A stretch of 52,500 bases of DNA, from assembly GCA_905221605.1 (NCBI GenBank), contig CAJNDS010002307.1, forward strand, positions 199,287-251,786, given 5' to 3'. Source of the DNA: Symbiodinium natans. Taxonomy: Eukaryota; Sar; Dinophyceae; Suessiales; Symbiodiniaceae. The notes below the pieces were generated by a model. It saw nothing but the letters and a program-made list of their open reading frames with translations, did no database searches and was not told where the DNA came from. The first letter of the stretch is position 1; the number at the start of each line of letters is the position of its first letter. The translations under genes were made by a program, and so were the position numbers. Shown one piece after another: positions 10,501 to 21,190 of this stretch.

Positions 10501-10865
10501 GACTGCTCCTGCATCTGGTTCTGCATAAGCACTGCGTCGGAACACTTCTGGATCGCCCGCACTTCGAAAACAATGTCGGTGTATTGACGCTTCGTAGTCA
10601 TCCGCCACATGATGCCACAGTATGCCTGTGAACGACGAAGGGCTTGCAAGATGAACTCGAGCCCCACCGAACTCAGACGCTCTGCGGGCGCCCAGGAGCC
10701 ATTCGAGTATGCAAAGAGTACGCCGCTGTGAGATCGATACAGGTCGCCTGCCACCAGCGCAAAAAGCTTGCAGAGCAGCAGCTCGGACTTCCCTTCGTCC
10801 GAGCACGTTTCCGACAACCTGATCGGAGGCAACAGCAAATCAAACCTGCAGCTTCCAAAGAAGTT
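10458..10865 (-). CDS. D5_N-like N-terminal exon of the helicase gene
   Basis: Minus frame contains SELLLCKLFALVAGDLYRSH and GVLFAYSNGSWAPAERL, the kind of aromatic/Trp-rich start seen in D5_N domains upstream of SF3 helicases (inference from pattern). Continues through RMTTKRQYTDIVFEVRA. The upstream edge is unclear: a second frame (VQEGVEAITSLEAAGLICCC) is open just upstream and could be a separate small exon. Confidence 0.5.
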
Positions 10866-11017
10866 ATAGCCTCTACGCCTTCTTGAACCCTTGCATGACG
10901 ACCCTGCGTCGACAAGCCGACCTGTCTTAGCGAAGCAGGCTAGGCTGCGCTTATATTCCGCACACCTTACTGCCCTTTGTAGGTACCCCGGCCACAGTAT
11001 AAATAAACCAAAAAATG

Positions 11018-11070
11018 TATATATATATATATATATATATGTATATACATATGTATATATATATATATCT
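11018..11070. repeat. (TA)n microsatellite
   Basis: Alternating AT with TATG interruptions inside the probable first intron of the helicase-polymerase gene. Open frames here encode only Tyr/Ile runs. Confidence 0.9.
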
Positions 11071-11089
11071 GTGTCTGTGCTTCAGAACA

Positions 11090-11531
11090 AAACAGTCCGG
11101 CATGAGACGAGACACAGAATCGTGGCCTGGGCTGCACCACGTAGCAACTTCTGCTCGTCCGACAGAACTTTGCCACGCCAGAAAAATGATCTGTCTATCT
11201 TGTCTCGAAGCACCTGCATCTCTTCGGCCATGGACATAGGCACTGCACAGATGTCTGACGACAACTGCATCGAGGAACACCCCGAGGTCGGCTCGCCAGC
11301 CCACGCGGGCAGCCATGTCTGCACCACTTGCGTCGTTAGCACAGCAGCCTCCCCACCGCCCCCGCCGAGACGCTCAGGCGTTTCGCCGGAGACTTCTTGC
11401 CACTGGCTCGGACCAGCTTCTACGAACGTTGCCATGGATGGGTCATCATCCAACTCCGACATCGCCCGGTGCCTACTGTGCTCATCGAACCAGTCCTGCA
11501 TCTCGGGCGGATACACCTCCTCCGGGTCCAT
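11090..11531 (-). CDS. Probable first exon of the helicase-polymerase gene
   Basis: Minus frame from an ATG at 11531 (MDPEEVYPPEMQDWFDEH), acidic at the N-terminus and running to MAEEMQVLRDKIDRSFFWRG. The frame is open further upstream, but this ATG starts the clearly protein-like part. It ends near a (TA)n microsatellite at 11018-11070, which would lie in the following intron. No domain recognised; N-terminal low-complexity regions are common in such replicases. Confidence 0.45.
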
Positions 11532-11882
11532 GGCTGTCCACGAGAGACGCGCTGTCCACCAGAGATGCAAAGCTGCTTCAGCTCAATCGAAAAAAGCACA
11601 GTGACCTAGCCACCTACCTGTGTTATTTGCAGATGTACGCAATCTATTCTACACTGCCCAATCATGAACAGCAAGTATTGGGACGGGATGCATGTTTCCC
11701 AGGCATGCGTGCTTTGCTGCTCTTGCACACTACGCCAGCTGTCATGCCCTGTACTACCGAAGGCACCGGCGAGGCCGCGCCGCAATCCATGCACGCCTTG
11801 TAGAGCACGCTGTCTACAGAGGGTTGCGTCTCCTATTTTCTGGGTCTGGGGTAAGACTAGCGCCGCAAAGCATGTAGGAGCG

Positions 11883-12045
11883 AAAAATGAACTGGGTACC
11901 TGGCCGGGCAGGGGTGGCGTGGGTTGGGGGGAGACCCCACACACAGCACACGCGACACGAGCAGGGAAGCGGAAGCAACGAACTGGGTCCGGCCAGGTGA
12001 AAGGGAATTGGGTTGGGGGGCGTCCCCACACACAGCACAGTAGAC
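11883..12045. repeat. Two direct copies of a ~75 bp G-rich unit
   Basis: Copies at about 11888-11951 and 11979-12042 share AACTGGGT, GGCC-GG, GGGTTGGGGGG and CCCCACACACAGCAC in order. Between the helicase gene and the microsatellite block. No gene is seen from 11600 to 12160. Confidence 0.7.
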
Positions 12046-12179
12046 AAGATTGCTCAGACAGATGTAACAAAAGCACACGATCGACATGCCGTGTCTATGC
12101 ATACATGAATAAGTCTTTGCATGTATGTACAAGCTTGACTGCTTGTTTGTTTGCTGGTGGATAGTTGTTGCTCTACAGT

Positions 12180-12530
12180 TCTGTCTTTGTTTCCTTTCTT
12201 TCTTTCATTCCGTCTTTCTTTCTCTTCCTTTCGTTCTTTCTTTCTGTCTTGCTTTCTTTCCTGACACTATTTTTCCTCTCCTTCTTCACACAGGGCACAT
12301 ACATATACTATAGACACTCTACAACAAGTGTATGTACATATATAAAAATTTACACACAGAGATAACACATCTGTATATGTATGTAGGCATACTACATATG
12401 TACATATAGACACGTACACACATGAATGTATGTATGTATGTTTGTATGTATGTATGCATGCATGTCTATATGTGTATATATACATATGTGTACACATATG
12501 TATATATATATATATCTATCTATTATGTGC

Positions 12531-12566
<36 letters not shown>

Positions 12567-12810
12567 ACACACACACATGTATATATTAAATGTCTGTTTC
12601 CTACACCTACACATATAAGATATGCATATCTACATATATATATACATATGATATCTATATATATATATATATATATATACGTGTATATATACATATATTA
12701 ATATATATATATATATATATATATACAGGTCTATATATAGATGTATACATGTCCACATATGTATATACATACACACACATATGTGTATATATATATATAT
12801 ATCTTGTGTG
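12180..12810. repeat. Microsatellite block: (CTTT)n, (TATG)n, (TA)n
   Basis: A pyrimidine CTTTCTTTC tract (12186-12262) is followed by TATG/TGTA and long TA arrays to about 12805. All frames across it encode low-complexity peptides. No coding signal. Confidence 0.9.
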
Positions 12811-12824
12811 TGTGGGGCCACGTC

Positions 12825-12975
12825 TGTCGTCGCGTAGCCCGCGCGGGAAGAGGCGCGCGCAGAATCGCACGCGTCTGGTCGGCGCGTGGCCCGCGCGCAA
12901 GAGGCGCGCGCAGAATAGACGCCAAGCGTCCAAGGCACGGGGGGGGCGGGGGGGGGGGGGGGGGGGGGGGGGCGG
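12825..12975. repeat. GC-rich 33-bp tandem pair and poly-G run
   Basis: Two near-identical units, GCGTAGCCCGCGCGGGAAGA... and GCGTGGCCCGCGCGCAAGA..., each ending GGCGCGCGCAGAAT. They are followed by a poly-G tract of about 25 bases. Much more GC-rich than the neighbouring TA arrays. Confidence 0.8.
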
Positions 12976-13126
12976 CTCTTGATTAGGCTCATGAGAGCGG
13001 TTGCTTGAGAGTTGAGGGCTTCTGGGGCCGTTGGGGCTCTCGGGGTTTGGGGCTGGGTGAGGGAGTTTAAGGTTCAGGGTTTTAGGAGTTAGGGTTTAGG
13101 GTTTAGGGTTTAGGGCTAGGGTGCTC

Positions 13127-13218
13127 TCAAAAAGTCTGAGCCCTCCAGCCGCGGAAGCGTGTGAGCCAGCAGACTTATCCACGAAGATGACATACTCGAG
13201 ACGACAATCATCCACAAA
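13127..13218 (-). CDS. Exon-like island, unknown protein
   Basis: Minus frame contains VDDCRLEYVIFVDKSAGSHA and continues SAAGGLRLFE. Compact beta-strand-like pattern, stop-free, between ITS tracts at about 13085 and 13320. Confidence 0.5.
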
Positions 13219-13436
13219 TTTTAAACCCTGAACCCCTAAACCTGCAAACCCCTAAGCCCCCCAAACCTACACCCGGAACCCTAAATCCTAAACTTACCCT
13301 AAGCCCTAAATCCTAAAATTGGTCGAAGGACTAAACCCTAAACCCTAAACCCTAAACCCTAAACCCTAAACCTGGCCCAAAACCCTAAACGCCAAGACCT
13401 CACGCAATGAGTCTTCGGTAGCCTTCGTCCTCTCAA

Positions 13437-13510
13437 TGTCTCAAGGCCAAGGCACGACAGCAGAACCTCGCCACCTGTGCCGCATTGTCCAGCTCCTTCA
13501 ACAAGTTTCG
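13437..13510 (-). CDS. Exon-like island, unknown protein
   Basis: Minus frame contains NLLKELDNAAQVARFCCRAL, strongly helical. The frame closes shortly after ALRH, which would lie in intron. CCCTAAA arrays lie close to both ends. Confidence 0.45.
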
Positions 13511-14496
13511 ACCCTAAACCCTAAACCCTAAACCCTAACCCCTAAACCCTAAACCCTACATCCTAAACCCTAAGCCCAAAACCCCAAACCCTAAACCCTG
13601 AAACCCTGAAACCCCCAGCCCACCTAGCCCCCGAAGCTTCAGACTTGAGGGTGGTTTGTTGAAATCGGGGTGGATTAGGGTTTAGGGTTTAGGGTTGAGG
13701 GTTGAGGGTTGAGTGTTGAGTGTTGAGGGTTTAGGGTTTTGTTTAGCACATGCCGTCGTGCAGCCTTGTAAGTCCCTAAGCCCTAAACCCATACTGTAGC
13801 AAACCTGTCTAAAACTCGAGACGAGGGTCTGGCGTCTGTAGGGGGCCCCTTGTTTCAGGTCGTCGGAAATCTAGGGCGTGAGGGTTTAGGGTGCAAGGCT
13901 TCGGGTACGTCAGGCGCTCGGGGTGTGGAACGACCGGCGCCGATCTTACTACATGATACATATAAGCTCTGAAACCCTAAACCCTAAACCCTAAACCCTA
14001 AACCCTAAACCCTAAACCCTGAACCCTAAACCCTAAACCCTAAACCCTAAACCCCATAGATAACCATACATGTCCCTGCGAAGAAGATACTCCTGACCTG
14101 GGGCGGGCTTCCCAAAACCAAGGGCAGGACACCCTACACCCTGAACTCCATACCCTGACCCTAAACCCAAAACCCAAACCCTAAACCCCAAACTCCAAAC
14201 CCTAAACCCTAAACCCCAAACCCTAAACCCTAAACCCCAAACCCCAAACCCTGAACCCCAAAACCCTGAACTTTGAGGGCTCCTCAAAGCAATCCTTGAC
14301 CACATCCGGGGTTCCTTGATTGTGAGGCATGAGGGAGTTGGAGTGTTCTTGGAGGGTTTAAGGTTTGGGGTTTAAAATCCCTAAACCCTAAACCCTAAAG
14401 CCTAAACCGTACACCCAAAACCCTAAACCTTAAACCCTATAAACCCTAAACAGGCCCTAAACCCTAAACCCTCAAACTAAACGGCGGGGGGGGGAG

Positions 14497-14595
14497 TTCA
14501 TCTGGGAGTTCATAGCGCAGGCTGTGGAGCGTGATGTTTCGCACTGGGCACGGCCTTTCGGTACAACGATATGAGTGAACTGCGATCTCAGATTC
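14497..14595 (-). CDS. Exon-like island, unknown protein
   Basis: Minus frame contains IAVHSYRCTERPCPVRNITL and continues HSLRYELPDEL. ITS tracts abut at about 14480 and 14596. Confidence 0.45.
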
Positions 14596-14654
14596 CCTAA
14601 ACCCTAAACCCTAAACCCTAAACCCTAAGCCCTAAACCCTAAACCCTAAACCCT

Positions 14655-14738
14655 AGACCCTAGACCCTAGACCCTAGACCCTAGACCCTAGACCCTAGAC
14701 CCTAGACCCTAGACCCTAGACCCTAGACCCTAGACCCT
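14655..14738 (-). repeat. Homogeneous variant array (CCCTAGA)n
   Basis: About 12 consecutive CCCTAGA heptamers embedded in a normal CCCTAAA tract. The same A-to-G variant repeated without interruption indicates local tandem amplification. A matching TCTAGGG array is at 36329-36390. Confidence 0.95.
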
Positions 14739-14782
14739 AACCCAAAACCCAAAACCCTAAACCCTAGACCCTAAACCCTACA

Positions 14783-14885
14783 ATGGCCGCTGCCGGGCAG
14801 ACATTGACCTGCATAGCTCCAATTATGCATTGGACCCTAACTTGCCGGGCTTTCAGGGCTAGCGGGTCGGCGAGAGTGGAAGGAG
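14783..14885 (-). CDS. Exon-like island, unknown protein
   Basis: Minus frame contains ADPLALKARQVRVQCIIGAM and continues QVNVCPAAA. Stop-free and bounded by ITS on both sides. Confidence 0.45.
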
Positions 14886-15056
14886 TAACCCGAAACCCTA
14901 AACCCTAAACCCTAAACCCTAAACCCCTAAACCCTAAACCCCTAAACCCTAAACCCTAAACCCTAAAGGTGAGGGGGGAGGAGGAGGAGGAGGATGAGGA
15001 GGGTCAGACAGGTGGGGTGCAGGATTGGGGTTTAGTGTTCAGGGTCCAGGGTTTGA

Positions 15057-15199
15057 TTGCCATGGTCCCTTAGTACGGGCCCTTAAACGGGGACCTCTTA
15101 CATACCCCTCATATACCCTTGGCAACCCAAGGGGCCCATACTCCGGGACACTTTTTTGAGGAGGTAAGGGACCAGATAACAGGCCCATTAGAACTACCC
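15057..15199. mobile_element. Inverted-repeat element, GGGTAG family
   Basis: The left end GCCATGGTCCCTTAGTACGG is partly complementary to the right end (AACAGGCCCATTAGAACTACCC). Clearer relatives are at 35178-35316 and 29436-29560. Non-coding. Confidence 0.6.
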
Positions 15200-15423
15200 G
15201 TAGAGAGACCCTAAGCCCCAGTAAGGTTATAGGGTCCTTGTCTTCTGGCACCAAAGCCCTAAAAAACCATGAACCCTAAACGCCAAACCCTGGACCCTAA
15301 ACCCTAGACCCTTAACCCTAACCCTAAACCCTAAATCCCTAATCCCTAAACCCTAAACCCTAAACCCTAAACCCTAAACCCTACACCAAACCCAAACCCG
15401 AAGTCAACCCTACACCCAAAAGC

Positions 15424-15520
15424 CGCAAAGAGCGTTGTTGGCCCGGGCACTATCGGCGATTGCGTCCGCAACTTCCAGCGTCCACGGGTTCCTTTGACTC
15501 GTGCGGCTGCGATTTCCTAC
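15424..15520 (-). CDS. Exon-like island, unknown protein
   Basis: Minus frame contains NPWTLEVADAIADSARANNA, a helical, protein-like segment covering the whole GC-rich block between CCCTAAA tracts. Confidence 0.5.
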
Positions 15521-15837
15521 ACCCTAAACCATAAACCCTAAACCCTAAACCCTAAACCCTAAACCCTAAACCCTAAATAAGGTTGATGCTTACAAACCCT
15601 CTGAGACATGTTCCTAAACATCCTCTTCAACCCATTTAGGGAAAGTATGACATATCCCAAGGCCTGCCCAGCTCTAGTGCAGGGCTATCGCATTTAGGGA
15701 ACGTGGAGGGGGTGGGGGCAATAGAGTTTATTTGGGGGGTCTTAGGGTTTAGGGTTTAGGGTTTAGAATTCTTTGTTTTTTTTTGGGGGGGGGGGGGGAT
15801 TTAGGGTGTAGGATTCAGGGCTTAGGGTTTAGGGTTT

Positions 15838-15975
15838 AAGGTTTAGGGTTTAGGGTTTAGGGTTCAGGGTTCAGGGTTCAGGGTTGGTTTAGGGTTTAGG
15901 GTTTAGGGTTTAGGGTTTAGGGTTTAGGGTTTAGGGTTTAGGGTTTAAACCCTATACCCTAAACACTAAACCCTA
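15838..15975. repeat. Head-to-head telomeric junction
   Basis: An array of about 15 TTTAGGG units runs directly into CCCTAAA units at about 15950 (GGGTTTAAACCCTATACCC). This (TTTAGGG)n-(CCCTAAA)m order is the orientation produced by end-to-end telomere joining, though a short inverted duplication would look the same. Confidence 0.85.
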
Positions 15976-16021
15976 AGCCTGAACCCTGAACCCTAAACCC
16001 TACAACCCCCCAAAACCCACC

Positions 16022-16150
16022 AAAAAGATGCTCAAACGGAGCCCCGAGCTTCATAGCCGCCCCGATGTCGACCACGCGGAAGCGGCCACAGCGCCGTTGC
16101 GCCTGCGTTGCGAGTGGGGGGAACTCGATGTTCAGGTCGGAGGCTATCCC
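16022..16150 (-). CDS. Exon-like island, unknown protein
   Basis: Minus frame contains ASDLNIEFPPLATQAQRRCG and later RVVDIGAAMKLGAPFEHLF, about 43 codons. A plus frame is also open, but the minus peptide has alternating hydrophobic spacing typical of a folded domain. Confidence 0.5.
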
Positions 16151-16439
16151 TAAACCCTAAACCCTAAACACATTTCCGCTTTGAGGGCTTCAGGTTTCTG
16201 AGGCCGATGGTAATTTGTAGGCTGGGGGTGCTGATCCGACGGGATCAGCCAGTGAGGGAAACAAGCTGTGAGTAAAAGCCCTCAGGCCCTAAGCCTATAT
16301 AGCCAAAACCCTGAACCCTTGAACCTGTAAAGTGCGAAACCCCCAGCCCTCAGACCCTAAGACCCTAAAACCCGCAAACTCCAAACCTCTACAACCCTGA
16401 AACCCGAAAAACCCGGAAACCCTAATAGCCCTGAAACTT

Positions 16440-16533
16440 GGGATGTTCCCCCTCATACTAGCAATTCTTAATACAGATTATAGCAGGGGCTACTAGAATC
16501 CCTACGGACTGTTAGTATAAGGGGGAACATCCC
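16440..16533. mobile_element. Hairpin element, family E (GGGATGTTCCCCCT)
   Basis: GGGATGTTCCCCCTCATACTA at the left pairs with TAGTATAAGGGGGAACATCCC at the right, about 21 bp TIR in a 94-bp element. A diverged relative spans about 51979-52085. Confidence 0.85.
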
Positions 16534-16599
16534 TAAACCCTGAAACCCTAAACCCTAAATCCCAAGCTTTAAACCCTAAACCCTAAACCCTAAAACCCA

Positions 16600-16692
16600 A
16601 GAAGCCCTCCGAACACCGTGGGCTAGAGGCCTCTGCCATGCGGGCAGCAACGTGCTTCCGACTGCCATCGGAGACCTTCGACTCAAAAGTGT
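16600..16692 (-). CDS. Exon-like island, unknown protein
   Basis: Minus frame contains FESKVSDGSRKHVAARMAEA and continues SSPRCSEG. Stop-free, between a CCCTAAA tract and a TTTAGGG tract. Confidence 0.45.
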
Positions 16693-17131
16693 GGGGTTTA
16701 GGGTTTAGGGTTTGGGGTTTGGGGTTTAGGGTTTAGGGTTTAGGGTTTAGGGCCGACTCCCTCCCTCCCTCTCTCTCTTCTTCTTCTACGGGGCATGAAG
16801 GGGTCGAAACCCCTCCGGCGTAGACATCCCCACGATAAGCCTTTTGCTGAGATGACAAAAGCAGCCCGTGTGTTACTAGACATCACCACAAGCCAAGACC
16901 CTCATCAGAGGTGCCATTGGTGACATGAAACGTCGTTCTCCGCCTAGTGAGCTCCAGTGTATCCTGCGCCTGTGTACAGTTAGCATTCGGTTAGTTAACA
17001 CCACACAAAATGCAATATGCTGCAGCCACATCCTTGTCCAAATGCCCACATGGCAAATGTTCGTGTCAAGTGCCAAGCCAGTACTGACCATAGCAGCTTG
17101 TATGGTTGCTGTCTGTTCACTTCTTCCCAAA

Positions 17132-17240
17132 CCCTAAGGGTCCATGTACCTAATTATGGAATACTTGGGCCTTAAAGTACTTCCTATATAAGGACTTTTG
17201 GGTCTAAGTATATAATAATAAGGTACATGGACCCTTAGGG
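17132..17240. mobile_element. Hairpin MITE-like element, family A
   Basis: Starts CCCTAAGGGTCCATGTACCT and ends with the inverse AGGTACATGGACCCTTAGGG. Almost identical to the copies at 32136 and 33156, so this subfamily amplified recently. No open frame. Confidence 0.9.
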
Positions 17241-17251
17241 AAAGTTTGGGG

Positions 17252-17366
17252 CGGGACAAGTGGCCCTTGATCTCTCACGCTACGCTCAGTAGCGTAAGCT
17301 ACTGATACGACGCCGCCAGCGTCGATACAGTGAGGCCGGTAGGCGGCCTGAGGCTGTAGGACACTA
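17252..17366 (-). CDS. Exon-like island, unknown protein
   Basis: Minus frame contains QPQAAYRPHCIDAGGVVSVA and continues YATERSVRDQGPLV, about 36 codons without a stop. Probably follows the 17404-17512 exon across a short ITS intron. Confidence 0.5.
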
Positions 17367-17403
17367 CCCTAAACCCTAACCCCTAAACCCTAAACCCTAA
17401 ACC

Positions 17404-17512
17404 TTGGTGCGAGTCCCCTCCGATGCACACGATCGCTCCGACCATGCTATCGAGCTCGAGGTTTGTGTTCTGAACTTTGCCCCTCACAGCCACACCATAC
17501 ACCAGCTTTAAC
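17404..17512 (-). CDS. Exon-like island, unknown protein
   Basis: Minus frame contains YGVAVRGKVQNTNLELDSMV and continues GAIVCIGGDSH. Beta-rich, protein-like. Flanked by a (TC)n microsatellite (17514-17560) and a CCCTAAA tract. Confidence 0.5.
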
Positions 17513-17727
17513 CTCTCTCTCTCTCTCTGTCTCTCTCTCTCTCTCTCTGTCTCTGTACATTGTAGACATGAATATGTTTAGGGTTTAGGGTTTAGGGTTT
17601 AGAGTTTAGGGTTTAGGGTTTTTAAGGTACGCACATACATTTTGCATTTTATGTATATGCATGTATACACGCGGGTATTGGTACATTCTCTATATGTCCG
17701 CATAAGCAAAGAAGCAAACATGTGCAC

Positions 17728-17765
<38 letters not shown>

Positions 17766-18013
17766 GGAGAGAGAGAGTTTAAGCACGTTTAGGGTTTAGG
17801 GTGCAGGTTAGGCACTGGATGGGTTTCAGGGCTTGGGGTGTAGGGTTTGGGACTGCTCGACATCGTGTCCAGCATGTCGTAACAAGCATATACTTGGAGG
17901 ATGGGTGGGCGTAGGTAGTTATGAGTTCGAACGTGGGCCTTTAGGTACGATAACCCCAGATAGGGTTTAGGGTTTAGGGTTTAGGGTTTAGGGTTTAGGG
18001 TTTAGGGTTTATA

Positions 18014-18239
18014 GGGTCCGCCGACCCTGGCGGCGTGTTGGATGGGAAAAGGAGGTGAAAACCTCCCCCCCAAAACCTAGAGAGGGGTGGGGGGGGTCGG
18101 TGCACAATTTTTTCGTGGAGGACCCCGCCACCCGCACAGCGTAAACAGGCGGTTCAGGACAGGGGGGGGCGCCCTCAACAAAATCGCGTTTTGGACCCAC
18201 CCCCTCCCCCCACCCCCCCCCCCCCCCCCCCCCCCCCCC

Positions 18240-18322
<83 letters not shown>

Positions 18323-18519
18323 ACCCCCACACCCCCCCCCCCCCCCCCCCCCTCACCAACCCCCCCCCTCCCCCACCCTGGTTTGAGCTTCCTGCCCCCC
18401 CCAAACGTTTCACAGAACTCTGCCGAGCAGGCTGGGATGATCTTCGAACCATGCGAGCGGGTTTAGACCTCTCAACTATGCTCCAGCGGGGTCGGCGGCT
18501 TGAGCCGGAGGCTCTTAAA
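18014..18519. mobile_element. Poly-C element with CCGCCGACCC inverted termini, copy 1
   Basis: The left end GGGTCCGCCGACCC and the right end GCGGGGTCGGCGGC are inverted repeats. The interior holds a ~150-base nearly pure C tract (18197-18352). Flanking unique parts (CACAATTTTTTCGTGGAGGA; AACTCTGCCGAGCAGGCTGG) recur in the second copy at 39106-39520. Both copies sit inside TTTAGGG tracts. Poly-Pro and poly-Gly open frames here are artefacts of the tract. Confidence 0.8.
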
Positions 18520-19071
18520 TTTAGGGTTTAGGGTTTAGGGTTCCTGTTTCCGTGCTTTGAACTCCACTTGGCTACTTAGGAAGCCCCCTGACTTGCAAGC
18601 AGGCCTTGAATCATATGTCACATTTTATGGCTCTCGTGTTGAACCCTAAACCCTAAACCCTAAACCCTAAACCCTAAACCCCAAACCCTAAACCCTGTAA
18701 GGACTGAGTCCGACATGAAGCCTAAACCCCAAACCCTCAACCCGAAACAAACCCGAAACCCTATTTCCTCACGTTCCCATTCAAACTTTGAACCGTGTGT
18801 GCTTCGTAAGGTTGAGGACCGTAAACCCTAAACCTTGTTTCAAGGGGTTTCCGGGCTGAGGTTTGCAACCCTAAAACCCGAACCCAAAACTCCGCATAAG
18901 CCCCAAGCACTCTAAACCCTAAACCCTGAACCCTAAAGCCAAACACCTAAACCCTAAACCCAAACGCCTAAACCCTAAACCCTAAACCCTAAACCCTAAA
19001 CCCTAGACCCTAGACCCTAGACCCTAGACCCTAAACCCTCCCTCAAGCCCTAGAAGCCCCAAAGGGTTTAG

Positions 19072-19166
19072 GGGGCCAGTGCCGAGCGGATCTGAGCGGC
19101 ATGAACGGAATGAAGAAGCGCGTCGGCTGGCAGCAGAAGCGCCGCAAGCCTCTGGAGCTGAAGGCC
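19072..19166 (-). CDS. Exon-like island, unknown protein
   Basis: Minus frame contains QLQRLAALLLPADALLHSVH and continues AAQIRSALA. A plus frame (Lys/Arg-rich) is equally open, so the strand rests on agreement with neighbours. Confidence 0.35.
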
Positions 19167-19744
19167 TAAACCCTAAACCCTAAACCCTAAACCCTAAACC
19201 CTAAACCCTAAACCCTAAACCCTAAACCCTAGACCCTAAAACCTAAACCCTAAACCCTCAATACCCTGAATAACCTGAATACCCTGATACCCTAAACCCT
19301 AAAAAACCCTACAACCTTCTAGGTTACGGCTTTAGGTCTTTTAGGGTTTTAGGTGCTCAGGGTTGTGGGTATACAGTTAAAGGGTTTAGGGTTTGAGGAT
19401 TTTCGAGTCTAGGGATGTGGGGTTTAGGGCTTATGAAGGAAGCCTTTGAGCCCTAAACCGTCATAGACTGAAAGCTGGAGAAAGGGAGACGGCAACGCAG
19501 GGATCTCATTGGCCCAGCAACTGTATCATGATGAGTCTATTTGTCTGCGGTCGAGGACCGCATATTACGATACCACGATACGGAAGCAATAGATTATCAA
19601 AACCACAAAATTATCAATAAGTGAATATAAAACAATAGATATAAATATATGTGTGTATATTAGTGTATATACATATACATATACTGAACTTATGCTTCGC
19701 CATATTGCATGCACATATATCGTAAAGAAAAGGTCGGGGCTTCC

Positions 19745-19815
19745 TTGACATTTGACAGTGAAAGGCTCCTCGGCAGCAACACCGCCAAGGGAGGCTCAGG
19801 ATGATCCTCTATGGG
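19745..19815 (-). CDS. Exon-like island, unknown protein
   Basis: Minus frame contains PEPPLAVLLPRSLSLSNVKE. Immediately upstream (higher coordinates) is the long perfect ITS at 19826-20005. Confidence 0.4.
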
Positions 19816-19825
19816 TTGGAGGGGG

Positions 19826-20005
19826 TAGGGTTTAGGGTTTAGGGTTTAGGGTTTAGGGTTTAGGGTTTAGGGTTTAGGGTTTAGGGTTTAGGGTTTAGGG
19901 TTTAGGGTTTAGGGTTTAGGGTTTAGGGTTTAGGGTTTAGGGTTTAGGGTTTAGGGTTTAGGGTTTAGGGTTTAGGGTTTAGGGTTTAGGGTTTAGCGTT
20001 TAGGG
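19826..20005 (+). repeat. Long near-perfect telomeric tract
   Basis: About 25 uninterrupted TTTAGGG units (one TTTAGCG near the end). Other long tracts: 22976-23082, 44026-44165, 45626-45745, 47724-47942 (about 31 units with one slip) and 49393-49500. Confidence 0.97.
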
Positions 20006-20409
20006 TTTAGGGCTTAGGGTATTTGCGTCGAAAACCTTCTTCGTTTGGACCCTAATCCCTGAACCCTCGGTTGGAGTGGGTAGTTCGACCGGCTGACGCG
20101 TGCTCACCAAGCGTACTTCCGCTTGGCACGCCGGGAAAGCCCTAAACCCTAAACCCTAAACCCCAAACCCTAAACCCTAAACCCGAAAGCCCTGACACCC
20201 AAAAAAACACTAAAACCCTAAAGCCTAAACCCCAAACCGTACACCCTAAGTCCTCGTCTAACCTGAAACCCCAAGCCCTTAACCCTAAACCCTAAACCAG
20301 CAGGCAAAAAGCAGTAAACTACTCTAAACCTTAAACCCCAAACCCGAAACCCTAAACCCCCAAACCCCAAACTCCAAACCCTAAACTCCAAACCCCAAAA
20401 CCCTAAAGC

Positions 20410-20505
20410 CTAAACGCTGGGAGCTTCATCTGGGCCAGGCGCGCTAAGACCGCGAGGCCGCGCATTGAGAGGCCGCATCTGGGCGATCGCATGGCGCTCC
20501 TGGGT
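20410..20505 (-). CDS. Exon-like island, unknown protein
   Basis: Minus frame contains SMRGLAVLARLAQMKLP. Two other minus frames are also partly open, so the frame choice is tentative. Confidence 0.35.
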   Translation of the reverse strand, partial: TQERHAIAQMRPLNARPRGLSAPGPDEAPSV

Positions 20506-21089
20506 CCATGGGGTTAGGGGTTTAGGGTTTGGGGGGGTTTAGGGTTTGGGGGTTTAGGGTTTAGGGTTTAGGGTTTGGGGATTTAGGGTTTAGGGTTTGG
20601 GGGTTTAGGGTTTAGGGGTTAGGGTTTGGGGGTTTAGGGTTTAGGGTTTGGGGTTTGGGGTCATGTGGGGTTTAGGGTTTGGGGTTTGGGGTTTACGGTC
20701 TGGGGTTCAGGGTTTGAGGGGCCTAGAGTCTAGACCCTGAACCCTAAAGCCCTCAGAACCTGAACCCAAAACCCCAAACCCTGAACCCTGCCTAAACTCT
20801 AAACTCTAAAGACTGAAACCCTGAACTTTAAACCCTAACCCTAAAGCCCGACCCTTCACCCTAAAGCCCTGAAGCCTAAACCCGAAACCCCCAACCCCCC
20901 GAATTTCCCTGAACCCCAAAAACCCCGAACACCCCCCTAAAGTCCTAAAACCCGAAACCCTAACCCCAAAACCCAAAACCCTAAACCCCTAAACCCTAAA
21001 CCCTAAACGCTGAACCCTAAACCCTAAAACCTAAACCCCTAAACCCCTAAACCCCTAAACCCCTAAACCCCTAAACCCCTAAACCCCCA

Positions 21090-21190
21090 AAGTCCCAGAC
21101 TTAGACAGCCCGACGAGTTCCGCGCGCCTCCGGCAGCATGGCCCTGCGAAAGTCTGCCAGCGCGGGGAAGTGTCAGAGAAGCCTAGACTG
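21090..21190 (-). CDS. Exon-like island, unknown protein
   Basis: Minus frame contains DTSPRWQTFAGPCCRRRAEL and continues VGLSKSG, open across the island. Confidence 0.4.

Noticed and set aside
12267-12992. Many open frames with Tyr/Ile/His runs
   Set aside because: Products of TA and TATG microsatellites; no composition or motif of a real protein.
18009-18466. Poly-Gly and poly-Pro open frames of up to 147 codons
   Set aside because: Encoded by a C/G homopolymer inside a mobile repeat; the second copy at 39106 does not preserve the frame.
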